From Neurospora intermedia (Eukaryota > Ascomycota > Sordariomycetes > Sordariales > Sordariaceae), in assembly GCA_037102815.1 (NCBI GenBank), contig BTPP01000002.1, forward strand, positions 5,704,001-5,768,000: 64,000 nt of DNA, read 5' to 3'. The position numbers and the translations under genes are program-made. The notes under the pieces are model-generated. The model was not told the DNA's origin. It did not search any database and saw only the letters and a program-made list of their open reading frames with translations. Every line of letters starts with the position of its first letter. Position 1 is the first letter of the stretch. Positions 43,247-55,527 of the stretch are shown here, in pieces.

Positions 43247-46200
43247 TAGAACGTGCCAGGCCGCGACGGGAGCGGGCAGAAGGGAAGCGGTTTTAGGTTC
43301 ATGAAAATGATGGGATCTAGAAACTGTAGAATGAAAGGGCTGAAATCTGATGCCGATGGTTGATGCCTTGTTTTGTTGAAAAGAGAGTTCATAGGTACTA
43401 GTAATAACCCTCCTTACTTGTACTCAATTTCAGAGTACGAAAGTGGCAGTCAGTTCAACTTTGAGATTGATATCAAGAACCCAAACCCAAGCTAGGTAGG
43501 TATCTTTGCCGTTCGGGTAGAGGTGAATGTGACCTGTCATGTCTCACGCAAAAGACATAAGGCGGCTCTGGGCTGGGAGTGAGTGAGTGAGTGAACGAAT
43601 ATGCTCTGAAAACTGCCGGAACAAAGTCGTGGCTTGGATCAGGATGTCCTCAGGATTTCAGTAAAATGGGTCAATTCGGGAATGGGGGATGGGGGCATGG
43701 GGGATACCCTTGGTGTAGTCAGCCAGCCTCAGACCAACGTTTGGTCTCAGTCCGGCTAGCAACTAACTCCTATTGCAGACTTCCACTTGAGCCTCGTCCA
43801 TATCCACTACACTACCCTCGGGGTAGCCAGGTTGTGCGGCTCCGCAGCCTGCCCTGTCCTTGCCTTGCTCCCGCCTTGAGGCCCACAGGCAGAGATGGAA
43901 ACAAAGCTGATCTTGAGGTTGCATGGTTCGGATACGGACCCGGTTGTTGAGGATGATGATGATAATGACACTGATGAGCGGGTATGGCCGTCTGAGTAGT
44001 GTAGTGTAATGTGTCGGTCTGACTGACTGACTGACTGAAACTTTGACCGCCTATATGCACCAAACTCATGCAGCGGTCATTGTTTATGGCCACCTACGGG
44101 CAATATTTGGGGCGTTCTTTTGCCTTTGGGGGCGTAACATGTCAACATGATCCATGAGGAATCAGGAATGAGGGAAGGAGTGTCGGTCTGATTCATCGCC
44201 ATTCTTCTCTTACACGGCAACGAAGGTAAGCTAGCTGGCCTTCGGGTGGGTCAGACTCTACCTAGTTTCCCCATCATCATGATACTATTCCCAGGTCTCA
44301 GTTCATGTGTGCCAACCCAAGTCTCGGCATCAGAATATCGATGGCCACAGGATTGGATTCGAGTGGAGGAATGACCTAGGTAGGGGAGTTGGTGAAGTGT
44401 CGCCTGCTGAAGTGTAAAAACCTAGCTGTCTGAAGCGGATCGCCAGAGCCCCTGTCGACCCGTTGCCCAGAAGGGAAACAGTGCCTTGATAGGGCTGGCA
44501 ACTGTCTCCACCCACCACACACACACTAACAGCTTCCCTTGCTTGGTCCCCATTTTTATTTCCCTGAAGCTGGAGCTGAATTGTGGAGAATGGATGGAGG
44601 ATGGTCAGCCATGAACCCCTCATTTTCTTATTTTCTCTCTCTTTCTCTGGCTTCAGTTCGCTCGCTTCGCGCGTTTAGCGAGCGGTTGAACTACACTAAC
44701 CAGTGTGTACACTACACACACTACCCCTCAGATGATTGATGATGGTGATCACGGGCCATGGCACGGGGTCCTGTCTCTGTTTGTTCGAGAGTCTGGTTAA
44801 GGCTCTACTAATCCAACATCATGAACTGTTCAAAATGAGGTCAGTCAGTCAGTTCTCTCTCTCCTCAAATTGATATGTCATCCATTTTGGCTCTTTATGA
44901 TAGTGTATGATATACAAAGATCGGCCGGTATTGTACATATCAGGCACTGAGGACGACGACGACAACAACGACGACAACGACAACCACTGTCTGGCAACGC
45001 TACCCGCCGAACATGGCCCTGGAAACAAGGAAAAAGAAAAGGTCGTAACCCAAAAAAGACCCCACGCATGGCATGGCATGCATGTGTTAACTGGGAGAGT
45101 GTTCCAGGCATGCGCCGGCCTCTCACTGGCTGTCCATGCTCTCACCCATGGTTACACGTCACGGCCTCAAACTCCACTGGGAAAAAATGCACCCACCCAG
45201 CCCCCCCCGTGCTTGTTGCTCCTCACACCTTCTCGAGACACAGCCTCCTGCAAGTCGAACTCGGCCTGTCATCCCACTACTGCCACCCTTCCTTTTTCCA
45301 GACCTTCAGGTGTCTGCAGGAAACCCGAAAGGAAGGGCCTCACAACACGAGACCCCAGACAAGGCAAACGAGAACCAAAGAATACCATGTACGCCTTCGA
45401 GTGTGCATAATGTGTGTGTGTAACATAACAGAGCGAGGGCAGTTGACGTTCCTGGAGACGGACGGTAGAGGCAGAGATGGAACGTGGGACCTGAAGTTGG
45501 CCTCAAAACCGGCCCTCCGGACCAGGTACTCAGGCATTCCGGGGCAGGGCCAAGACAGCCCGCCGGCCAGGGGTAAGAGAAAGCCTACCTACCCTACAAG
45601 GGAGGGATCCATCTCAGGTGGCTGTAGGTTCCATGTTTACCGGCGTCTATTTGCTGTGTACACATCACGATCGCTGTTCAGTGACCCCAGTACTATGGCC
45701 AATGGCAAGACCCGATACAGAGGGATAGGCCTTACGGTAGTGTCAGGCCAGGCACCTTGAGGGTTGCAACTAAAACCAAGTCACGGCGGTTGGGACGATC
45801 TCTGATGGAGGGTCTCATGATGAACCTAAGCTGAAAGCGTAGACGGAGGAGCTTCAAAAGGTATCATGACTCCATCTCATCCTCCACATCACCCAACACC
45901 CCCGCAGAACACACCCTTGGAACTTTCCATGCTTTTTCAGACCACAAAATCTTATATTCCACCACCTTTTATACTCCCAATATTGACGTGTGAATGTGAA
46001 AGAGGCGCACCGAGACGGCGTCTATCAACATTTACCATACAACTCACAACCTCACGTTATCTTAAGGCATCTTCGTGTCCCGATTCACAACGCCAAACAG
46101 CAAAAGTAGCTATCCGATCCGCAACACCTTCGACACAACCCTGGTCTAATCAACTTCACCGAGGAGGAGAGGCGGGAAATCATCATCAACCACAAGACTT

Positions 46201-46662
46201 TTCCCCTCGACAGGGTTCCGCTGGGTTCCTTTGTATGGCGTCTTTGAACATCGACCACTTCACCAAGCGCCGTCATTGCTGTGGGATATACGGCGCCTAA
46301 GGGTCTTCGCGCCGGCAGTCTGCATGATTGCTTGTCTTTAATGTAAGGTTGCGCCATCTTGCTTGCTTGCTGGCATCTTCCAAGTCAGGACCCCTGAGCC
46401 AAGTGGTGATACACAATAGTCTCTGGGTTTTTGCCTGAGAAGGCCTAGCCGATAGGCCGTTTGGTAATTGAGGCTGGTGATGCGTCAGTCCAGAAGCTGT
46501 CTTCTCGCCACCAAGTAATCTCAGGGTCGCACAAGATGCCTGGCGTGCTATGAAGCCTCTTCACTCTCTCTCTTGACTCACGGTGCTGATCATTGAATTC
46601 TTTTCAGTCTTACAGCCCCTTGGGTAAACTTACAAACCTATTTAGTCCCCCCAAAGGTCTGT

Positions 46663-49600
46663 ATGGCCCAAGTGCAACCGCAGCTTCCCTTGGCTCTACG
46701 GAACCCAGCATCAATTTTACCACCTGCAGATGGCGATTGGCCCCCACACCACAACAACTGGTGGCAAAAAATGCATCTCTGGCGGGATCAAAAGGACGGC
46801 GGCGGTGGTCAAGGTCAAGGTGCCCATGACGCCGGGCCGGGGTTAGGATTGGGATCAGCAGGAACCGCAACGGAACCGGAATCGGGAACAGGCGGAGGAG
46901 GACATGGAGGGGAGGGAAACAGTACCACGAATCCGGGTTCACAAACACAGCAGCACGATGACGGAGGCTCAAACAAACAAGGCACCATTCGTCGAAACTT
47001 TCGAAAGGTGATTCCCGGCCTGCCTCGAACTCAGACATTCAAGAGGCAGCAATCCGAGCAGCGCGACCATCTTCAACCTGTACAACCTACCCCTGCCGAG
47101 CGCAGAGCTGCTTCAGTCGATAGACGCATGCATGCCATCAACAGTGCATCGACATCGCTGGTCGGATTGGGTGTAGGAACCGCCGCCGCTTCACTTCCCA
47201 GGAGTAGCGCACCAAACTTCCAGCATCATCATCATCACCACCACTTTGGTCGTTCTTCTCATATCTCTCAGGTCGACTCTCCGGTTCCTTCGTTACCTAC
47301 GATTCCTCAAGAATATACGCCGGTGAACAGCAGTTTCCGAGGCCTGACTGGACATGAGCTAGAACAAGAACTCGACAAGAACTACCACGACAATAGTAAT
47401 CATCTGCTGCGAGCTCATGCTCTCGCTCATCTCCATGGGTCGGATGCCGCCATCTCGGACTGTGATGCGCACTCGATAACATCTTCTCAGTACCACAACA
47501 TGATACACGATGAGTTGGAGAAGATCTGGATCCTGAATCTGTCCATGCACTTTCGCGACAAGTCCAAGCGGGAGAAGTTTTTTGTCACGTACAGACAGAA
47601 CGAGTCGCTATGGCGCAGAGTGACGATATCCCTCGATTACCGTGATGCTCAGGAGGGTTCATTGGAGGAGGAGCTAGTCGACATCAAGTTCCAGCGCGAT
47701 AAGAGTTCGAGGATCTACGAGGCGATTCGGGATAGTTTGGGGGACATCCAGTTCTATCCTACCGTCACAAATTTGAAGCTTCAAACCACGGACAAGAGGT
47801 TACATGTCCACGTGGTGGAAGACGTCAATGTGAGTTGTCCTGCTACCCTCGGTACGCACCAACTCATCGCCATACTAATACCACCTCTGCTCAGGAAATC
47901 ATCAATTACCCAACCGTGCGCATGATCCAGCACATGCGCTGCCGCCGCATCAAAGAATCCGAAGTCGAGTTTGACTCCCACATCTCCGGCTTCGTCTACA
48001 AAGTCCACGTCAACGGCGAGACCTTGATTAAGAAAGAGATCCCCGGCCCCGACACCGTCGACGAGTTTCTCTACGAGATCAACGCGCTCAACCGCCTTCG
48101 CGCCGCCGAGAACGTCATCGAGTTTTACGGCATCATTGTTGACGACTCGGGCGAGCTCGTCAAGGGCCTGCTGATCAGCTTCGCCGAACACGGTGCCCTG
48201 ATCGACATCATCTACGACTACCAGCTCCAAGGCGGCCTTCCCTGGTCTACGCGCGAGCGCTGGGCGCGCCAGATTGTGGGTGGTTTGGCGGACATACACG
48301 AGGCGGGGTTCGTTCAGGGAGACTTCACCCTGTCCAACATTGTCATCAACAACGAGTGGAATGCCAAGATCATCGACATCAACCGACGCGGCTGTCCGGT
48401 GGGATGGGAGCCGCCCGAGGCGACGCCCTTGATTGAGAGCAGCCAGCGGATATCCATGTACATTGGCGTCAAGTCCGATCTCTACCAGCTAGGCATGGTG
48501 CTTTGGGCTCTAGCGACGCAGGAGGACGAGCCTGAGGCTCATGGACGTCCGTTGAGGATTGGGCCCGAGGTTACGGATGTTCCTGACTGGTACGTCGAGA
48601 TTGTGAATATCTGTCTGGATCCCAACCCGCGCAAGAGAAGACAGGCGCTGGACTTGCTGGATCTGTTTCCGGAGCCGGAGCCGGTGGAGCCAAATCAGTA
48701 TAGCTATCATAACCCGGAATCGGTCTCGGTCGACGATGGGTACTCGCGCCAGGAGTATCTGGTTGGTACGGAGCCGACAAATGGGGTCCCCAAGATTATC
48801 AAGACGGTTGAATCGCCGTCAGATCAGGGGTGGGATTATTTCAGCAGTAATGCTGCGGCTGCTGGAGCAAGTGGTGTGGGGAGAGGTCGTCCGTCGACGA
48901 TATCTTCTGCACCATCCGAAGACCAACACTGGTATCCGCCACGAGGTCGATCACCACCTTCTCCCCTTCCCAGCGATGACGGGTACGATGACCCGGCGAG
49001 ATTCCGACATCATGCACGTCCTTGGGGGAATAGCGGTACTTACCAGGAGCCGAGTAACTTGACCGTTCCATCTTCGTACGGCAATCTGAAAGGCGACGTG
49101 GACGAATTTGGGAAACAAAACGAAGCAGAATCATCAAGGCAACAACACGACCCAAGAATTTCCTCCACCTCCTTCATCTCCACCGCTCCCTCCGGCAACA
49201 ACACCGACGCTGCCTCAATACCGCTCAAAGACTGTCTTCCACGGGAAACCCCCAAATGGCGGCCCGAGACCACATCTTCCAATGCCCTCACAGCCAACAA
49301 CATGTCCCACGAACTCACCCTCCGCGACCAATACGGCGAACCCAGTAATAATAACAACGAAAACAGCCGGACAGCAGAACCGCAGTACAACACCACCCAA
49401 TCCCACCACCAATCCCGCTCCAGCCGTACCCACTACCGCTCCTCCTCTGACGCAGAAGAAGGCGAAGAAGCAGACAGCGAGAGACGAGACAAACCCCTCT
49501 CCCGCGCCGACTCAGGCAAGTACTTTACCGAGCCCACCAAGCCCGGGCCCGACCTAGCCTACGCAGCCATCACCGAGGCGAGAGATCGCGACAGGCTGGA

Positions 49601-50030
49601 GCAGCAGTTTAGGATGGAGGCAGCGGAGGTCATGGCTGGGCGGTATCATGGGCATGGGCATCATCAAGATCATAGCCGGGATCGGGATCGGGATGAATAC
49701 CCACAGCAATCACAGCCACGATCGTCTGGGTATAATCATCAAGATCGTGGTGGCAATGGTAATTCGCAATTGGATCGGGATCGGGATCGGGAGTTGGAGC
49801 GGTATGGTGGGAGAGAGTTGGATGTGTTGAAGGGGATTGGAGGCGCTTATACTTATGGTGATTTGTCTATGAGGGGGAAGCGTGTTGGTGATGCGGAGGG
49901 GGAGGAGGGGGAGGAGGAGATCGATATGGATTTTTTTGCTGGGCAGAAGGAGGGGGGGTATCAACATCAACAGTACCAGCAACAGCAGCAGCAGCAACAC
50001 CATGCTAAGTACGAGACGACGAGGACCTAA
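46663..50030 (+). CDS. Atypical protein kinase with N-terminal extension
   Basis: Predicted 1100-residue kinase-like protein from exons 46663-47829 and 47895-50030 (donor GTGAGT, acceptor CAG). Residues 1-265 are disordered, with Gly, Gln and His runs. About 280-390 form a compact domain (EKIWILNLSMHFRDKSKREK and on) that I do not recognise, possibly ubiquitin-like. The kinase domain spans roughly 400-645. It keeps a Lys pair in TLIKKEI (435-436), the helix-C Glu450, and the catalytic-loop Asp532 and Asn537. However HRD is replaced by QGD (530-532), the catalytic-loop Lys by Thr, DFG by DIN (550-552), and APE appears as PPE. Such kinases are a fungal type; activity cannot be judged. The last 450 residues are Ser/Pro/Arg-rich and end in RDRDRD and poly-Gln stretches. 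The start ATG is the first in its frame; an upstream exon is possible. Confidence 0.8.
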
Positions 50031-50201
50031 GAAAGTGATGGGAACGCTAGCGATGGATGGATGGATGAATGGACGAACGAAAGTACTCGGCACACAGACA
50101 ACACGAGGAATTATGAGAAGAGAATGAGAATGAAAGCCAGACAGTCCACTGGATGAACAACGAATGAACAGGCGATGGACAATGAAGTAGCGGTTCCGCA
50201 G

Positions 50202-50234
50202 CTACCTACCTACCTACATACCTACCTACCTACC
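50202..50234. repeat. (CCTA)n tetramer repeat
   Basis: About eight CCTA copies with one CATA interruption, just downstream of the kinase gene. Confidence 0.85.
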
Positions 50235-50395
50235 GCTCTGGCTATTACAAGCTATGATACAACATTTACAACTACCCTACCTACCGGATAATCCAGAGAG
50301 GCTACCTATGGACCTAGAAAGGGTCAACCGAAGCTTTGCCAAATTTGGGAGGCCTCCAATGCATGCATACAATGCAATCAACTCGCACAACTCAT

Positions 50396-50446
50396 ACCTA
50401 CCTACTTACCTACTTACCTACTTACCTACTTACCTACTTACCTACC
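50396..50446. repeat. (CTACTTAC)n repeat
   Basis: About six copies of an alternating CTAC/TTAC octamer, a higher-order variant of the CCTA repeat 160 bp upstream. Confidence 0.85.
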
Positions 50447-51897
50447 AGGAAAGGGGCAATTGCATGGGATGGGATTATACATGACGGATCTTGTTATTTT
50501 CTTTTCTTTTCTTTTCTTTTGTCTTCTTGGTTCGATTATCCAAGGTACCTACACACTCTATCTCTGGGCTGGCATTCTTGCATTTATCTGTTTCTGTTGT
50601 TGTTTGTTTGTTGTTTCTATGTAAACCCCCCTACACTCACTTTATTTGCTTTGCTTGGGGGTGTATACATTCTGATTGATCGTTTTGCTTTTTTTCATCT
50701 TTTCCCACATATCTATCTATACAATTGGGAAGGGGCGTGCGTGCGGGGCAAATGGAATGGTTTTAAAGCAGCAGGTCCTCATTGCACTAGGTAGTTCATC
50801 AGACTCTAGGTAGAAACGAACGAACGAATTGCATATAAATGATGAGATGAGATGAAAGTCCAGTTGAATGAAGACATCTTACGCGGTACATCGATGATGG
50901 GACTTGCGTCGGTGAAGAGACGTGAGGCTGGATGCTATCCTTGAAGTACACCATCCATCGATTAACTGACCAACAAATCAACGACGGCGCATCAGAAACG
51001 AAGGGACCTGGAAATCTTGGGTTGAATGGAATTCCTACCTCGGTAGTCATTGCGTAAACCTGCCGGCATGCACGCTATCAGTTCAGCTCAGTTCAATACT
51101 TCCTTTTTGCGCTGCTCACTTGAGATCAACTCACACCTAATCAATAAATCCCCCTTCCCTCCCCTTCCCTTCCCTCCTCTGTGTATGCCATAGGGCTGGC
51201 TAGCCAAAAATGGCCGGCCGGTTGATGAGTGACATCAACCTGAACAACCTCTAGCGTGTCCCGACGTGCTCTGACGTACGTTCTTAAGTTTTGAGTTCTT
51301 CAAAGTAATACAGCCATCAACGATTATAATCATTACAATTTATCAAAGGATGAATATGCCCGGTATGTCCTTTCTTCTCCCTCTACACACTCTGTCTCTC
51401 TCACTTACTCACTCACTATACCACAGTGCTGATTTCTTTGTTAGTTGAACAGAAGAAGAACAAGGGTAAAACAGGAAAGCGAATCTCACAGATACCTCAT
51501 TGATCTTAGTTAGACCTTGGGAAGAAGAACAAAATTTGTTGTTGTTGCCCATTTGTACCTAGTCAAGAGGTTTGTTGATGAATGACCTGGCAGGGTTCTT
51601 CCCTCAACGCCACATATCTAGGTAGGTAGATATCTTTCATTCGCCCTCAAAAGCTTGCTTGAAGATACGAGTGTAATTTACAGCATGTATTTGCAGAATC
51701 TGGTCAGGTTTCCCCAAGTTTGGTAAGCTCTGAACTTTTTGAACCAAACTAAACAAACTAATAGACATACCAGGGCTAGACTGTACGCCCTTCAGCCTGG
51801 CTCTGCGAACGATTAGGATACTTTTAAGTTATACTGGCCTGTGTGAATAAGAATCATGCAGTAGTAGACAGGCGTCTGCTATCATTTCAACAGATAT

Positions 51898-51977
51898 CAC
51901 GGACACGGATACAGACACGGACACGGACACGGACACGGACACGGACACGGACACGGACACGGACACGGACAGGGACA
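51898..51977. repeat. (GGACAC)n hexamer array
   Basis: About 13 copies of GGACAC, perfect in the centre, with variant copies at both ends, in the gene-free region. Confidence 0.93.
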
Positions 51978-52017
51978 GAAGTAGAAATGGTGGTAAGTCG
52001 CTCGACCGTGAACCCCC

Positions 52018-52036
52018 AGCTCAGCTCAGCTCAGCT
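52018..52036. repeat. (CAGCT)n pentamer repeat
   Basis: Nearly four copies of CAGCT, 40 bp beyond the GGACAC array. Confidence 0.8.
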
Positions 52037-55000
52037 AGTGTCCTACATGGGGCCATTTGTTGCTTGCTACTTGACCATTGCGAAAATCTGACATGGACGA
52101 CAGAGCTTCAAACTGGTCTGCTGCATGCGCCCTCAGGACAGTCAGTAATTTACTCGCTGTCGCATCTGAGAGTGAAGGGGCAATCTTGATCTTTTTCGCA
52201 CAGCATCCTCTGAGTGAAGAAGACTTTGTTAAGGTATATCGACATAACCTCATCGTCTTTGTTTGATGCATGGATCGTCGTTGTCTCTCATCGATTCCAT
52301 CTGGAATAGATTTCCCAACTTCAATGATCGACGTGACTTTGGAAATGTAGACGTCCGCTTCTGGCACTAGAATTATTGAAAGGGAGAAAACAAGCGTTGA
52401 CCTAGGTAATGACACGTAAGTGACGACATCCGGCGTACTTCGTTCTGTCTCGAGGCGATAGGACCGAGTTTTGGGCGGCTGTCTGAGAACGAGGACTGCG
52501 TGGTATGGAAATTAGACGTTCTCATCTGAATTAGTCAAGTATCATCACTGCAGTATTTAATGGTCCTCAGGTCCAAAGGGGCGGCATGATGGGAATATCC
52601 AAATGCTCGACTGGGCGTATCCGTGAAGAGGGAGGGTATCTGGCAGGTCGCCTATATATCTTTCGCCAGGGTAGGTTGTCCTCGTTTCGCGAATCGAAGC
52701 CTTTGGTGCAGAGCCACGAGTGTTGTATGTAGGTAGAGAATTGTAAAGGCAAGAGAAGATGCCATGACTGAAAAAGAGAGTACAAGGCGTGTCTTCATAG
52801 CGCAGTCCTCGGCCTTTCTTGCTCTGAAGGACTGGTGAAGGAGAGGAAGAAAGCCAACGTACGATTGCGCGACGGTTCCCAACGAAAGGGAAAACATGGC
52901 CTGAGGCTCTCAGCCGCTTGGTGCGGATGGCCTGATTACCTTTTGACTCTCTTGGCACACACGTTCCCGCATGCTTTTGATGGCACCTTGAATTATGGCG
53001 GGTATGGTCGACGACGTTGACGTGGATGGTGTCACAGCCGAGGTACCAAGCAAAGTCTTGGTTGCATGGAGCTAATTCTTCGAGTCCGGCTGCTCGTACG
53101 ATTGGATCATAAATAGATATGCTGCCAGTGTCTTTGTGTCGGAAGCGACTTGTTGGGTTGAGCAAGGTGGTTTTCATTCCTTTTCTTTAACTCTTCATGA
53201 GAATCAATCTCGATGAAGCTCAGATATCGTCTCGAAACAAAGGTGGACGAGGTTCGCAACCACCGAGGAGAAGCTCGCAGGCCGGATCGGGGTCTGGGGT
53301 TGACGACGGCCGAACCCCACCAGGGACACGACGGACACTTGGGTGGTGCTCCCGATGCTAGGTTATCCGCCTCCGGCTCCGTCGTGGCTCCATCTTGAAC
53401 GCAACTCCCCATTCCCCACCGTGAGTCGCCCCCCACGGGGACCATAAATAGTGTAGGCTGAAGGCTGAAGGCAGGGTGAAGAAGGCGAATGGCCTTTGAT
53501 GATGGAGTTTGATGATTAAAGAAATTGTAATCTCAGTCTTTCTGGAAACCTCCTCTCTTTCTTGGCTTACGCAGAGGCCACTGCATTGCCATCGTTGAAA
53601 TCTTACATAAGCATGCCTTGACAGGCGTTGAAGTCTTTGCTAGCCAAAAAATGCGAAGAAGCAGGCGACTTGATTGGCTGCGGGGATGCAAAGGTGCGGG
53701 AAGGAATGTTGAGAAATCGGAGCCTTGCCCTTGAAGCTGTCCCTGGTTGGAGCTATGCAACCACCAGCCAATCAACGTTGCTCTGGATGCAATGTCAAAG
53801 CGTGAATTCTGGATGGGACGAACCGGAGTTCATCTCGAATTTTGATGCTTCACTGCGTCGACAGCCAGGATGACGAAGGAAGGAACAACTGACCGTTGCG
53901 GGCCCCATAGGCACTTGGCACAATTAGTTGCAAATCCGGGGAAGGCGCCGTGGTCCGGTTGATAGCATGGAAAGAAGCTCCCCTCCTGCTTTGGTTGTTA
54001 TCTTGCCTTATCATGGCGACCGCATTCCTGCCTTGAACATGAAGTCCGCGACTTCCTTGTTGTCTCGCCGTATCAAGCTGTTGAAGTGCAGTGCGTTGGG
54101 CGCACGTCAGCCGTCAGCATCAGGATGTTCAGTTCAGTTCCATTGTTGGCAAGTTTTGGGCCTCGCAAAGTCGGGACATGCCGGATTTCCATGTCGTTCG
54201 ATTCCCAAGCTTCGCGGAAGTCAATGATCCGAGCGAGGCATCTGGAGAAAGCTCCTCAAGAGGTGGAGAGAGTTAGACTAGTGGTCGTTCAGACTTCAGG
54301 GACTTCACCATTGCCACACCTCTTTTGGCGAAAGAGGGAAAGGGTTTGTGAATGAAACAAATTGCTGCCAATGTCACTTGTACCCGTCAGCCAAGCGTGG
54401 GGGCTGTGGACAGTGGGTGACAAAGAGCGGAGACCAGGGCGAAGCGACATGCCGCCACAATGTACAAGGTACATAAGCCAAGGTGAGTATATCCGGCCAA
54501 TCGCCGTCGGATCCCGACTTATACGGAGCCCACTTGCCCTGAATGGACCTGGATGCACGGACGGGAACATGTCCCCAACATTCTGCTCAACAAAACTTAT
54601 CAACGGCAAATTCAGGACGACAGACGAGCGATCAACGCATGGCTCGCCCGGCTGCTGGGCCAAAACAGCCCCAAAACAACGGCCCCAAGAGCACCAAGAA
54701 CACTTGGTGAGAAGCACATGTCTTGTAAAAATACCGAGGCCAATCCGCTGTGGTGCAATTCCAGTCACTCACACGTCTTAACCGAGTCGTTGATGAAATC
54801 CACTCCTCTGCTGTTGTTGTCGGCTCATCACCCTTCGGAAAACCCCAACCAGTTTTCCATTGCCTTCGCCGGGGTCTGGCCATCCATCTCCAAGTCTGCT
54901 TGTGGTGATTTGCCCTAGGACGAACGGGAGGCAAAAAAAAAGTGTGAAGGGAACCAAGGGCCCTGGGAGTTGTCGGCACTGCTCGCCGAGCCTTCCCTTT

Positions 55001-55527
55001 GGCGGACACTTGAAACCTTAATACTGGAATTAGGTAGACGCTGCCCTGCTGTATCCGCTTTGTTGGTGCAAAGATCAGGTTAGCGAGGGCCGACTCACGC
55101 ACTTCAAAGTACTTTTTACTTGTACTTTACACTACAGGGCAGCACACTGAAGCAAGCAAGCACGAGTGACCGGGAGTGAGTGTGGGTGGACTCCCTCCAA
55201 TCTGCAAGTACCTCTACCAAAACAGACTCTCTCCTCCTCCTCCCACCCGGGAACCCACTTCACAGGCAAAAGCTTTGATCTGAGCGAGAACCCTTGGGCC
55301 TGCCTCCTCTTGCTACTACTTAATAATAACCCGAACCTCTGCCCAACTCCCACCTTTTTCCCTTCCCTTTCCTTCAGCCCACTTGACCTAGGTCATCATC
55401 TCCCTCCCGACTCTTCCCAACTCGTTGTGCTCCAGCAACGACAGAGCGGGTCCACCTTTTCGACACCATACCTCACTCACCCAGTTTGTCGTCGACTTCA
55501 TCCCTCGACAACAACAACATCGACACC

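Larger units (their letters stand above)
41122..46662. other. Large gene-free region between pim1 and the kinase gene
   Basis: About 5.5 kb without a supported gene. It holds the pim1 3' UTR and, presumably, a long promoter or leader of the kinase gene. Simple repeats are frequent: ATC (41213-41233), CTA (41830-41852), GAT-rich (42185-42226), a perfect GACA array (43157-43244) and GAC/AAC triplets (44951-44984). Short open frames exist but none shows codon bias, a domain or plausible splicing. Confidence 0.6.
50031..55527. other. Large gene-free region between the kinase gene and the desaturase gene
   Basis: About 5.5 kb without a supported gene. Near its left end are CCTA and CTACTTAC repeats (50202-50234, 50396-50446) and CTTTT (50497-50520). 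A GGACAC array lies at 51898-51977 and CAGCT repeats at 52018-52036. The part from 52.4 to 55.0 kb has higher GC content and several medium open frames on both strands, none with a recognisable domain. The last few hundred bases are the desaturase promoter and a pyrimidine-rich leader. Confidence 0.55.

Noticed and set aside
43053-43304. Open frames through the GACA array (repeating DRQT-type and CLSV-type peptides)
   Set aside because: Product of simple repeat translation; flanks are not coding-like.
50520-50560. B-box-like GGTTCGATTAT, also GGTTCGATCAC near 57658, as tRNA hints
   Set aside because: No matching A box, no acceptor stem and no cloverleaf could be built around them.
52557-53177. 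206-codon minus-strand open frame in the large gene-free region
   Set aside because: No recognised domain, no clear codon bias, no plausible splicing to neighbouring frames. It could be a decayed gene but the evidence is too thin.
54362-54918. Overlapping plus-strand open frames of about 120-140 codons
   Set aside because: Several frames are open at once, which points to composition and not to a gene; no domain seen.
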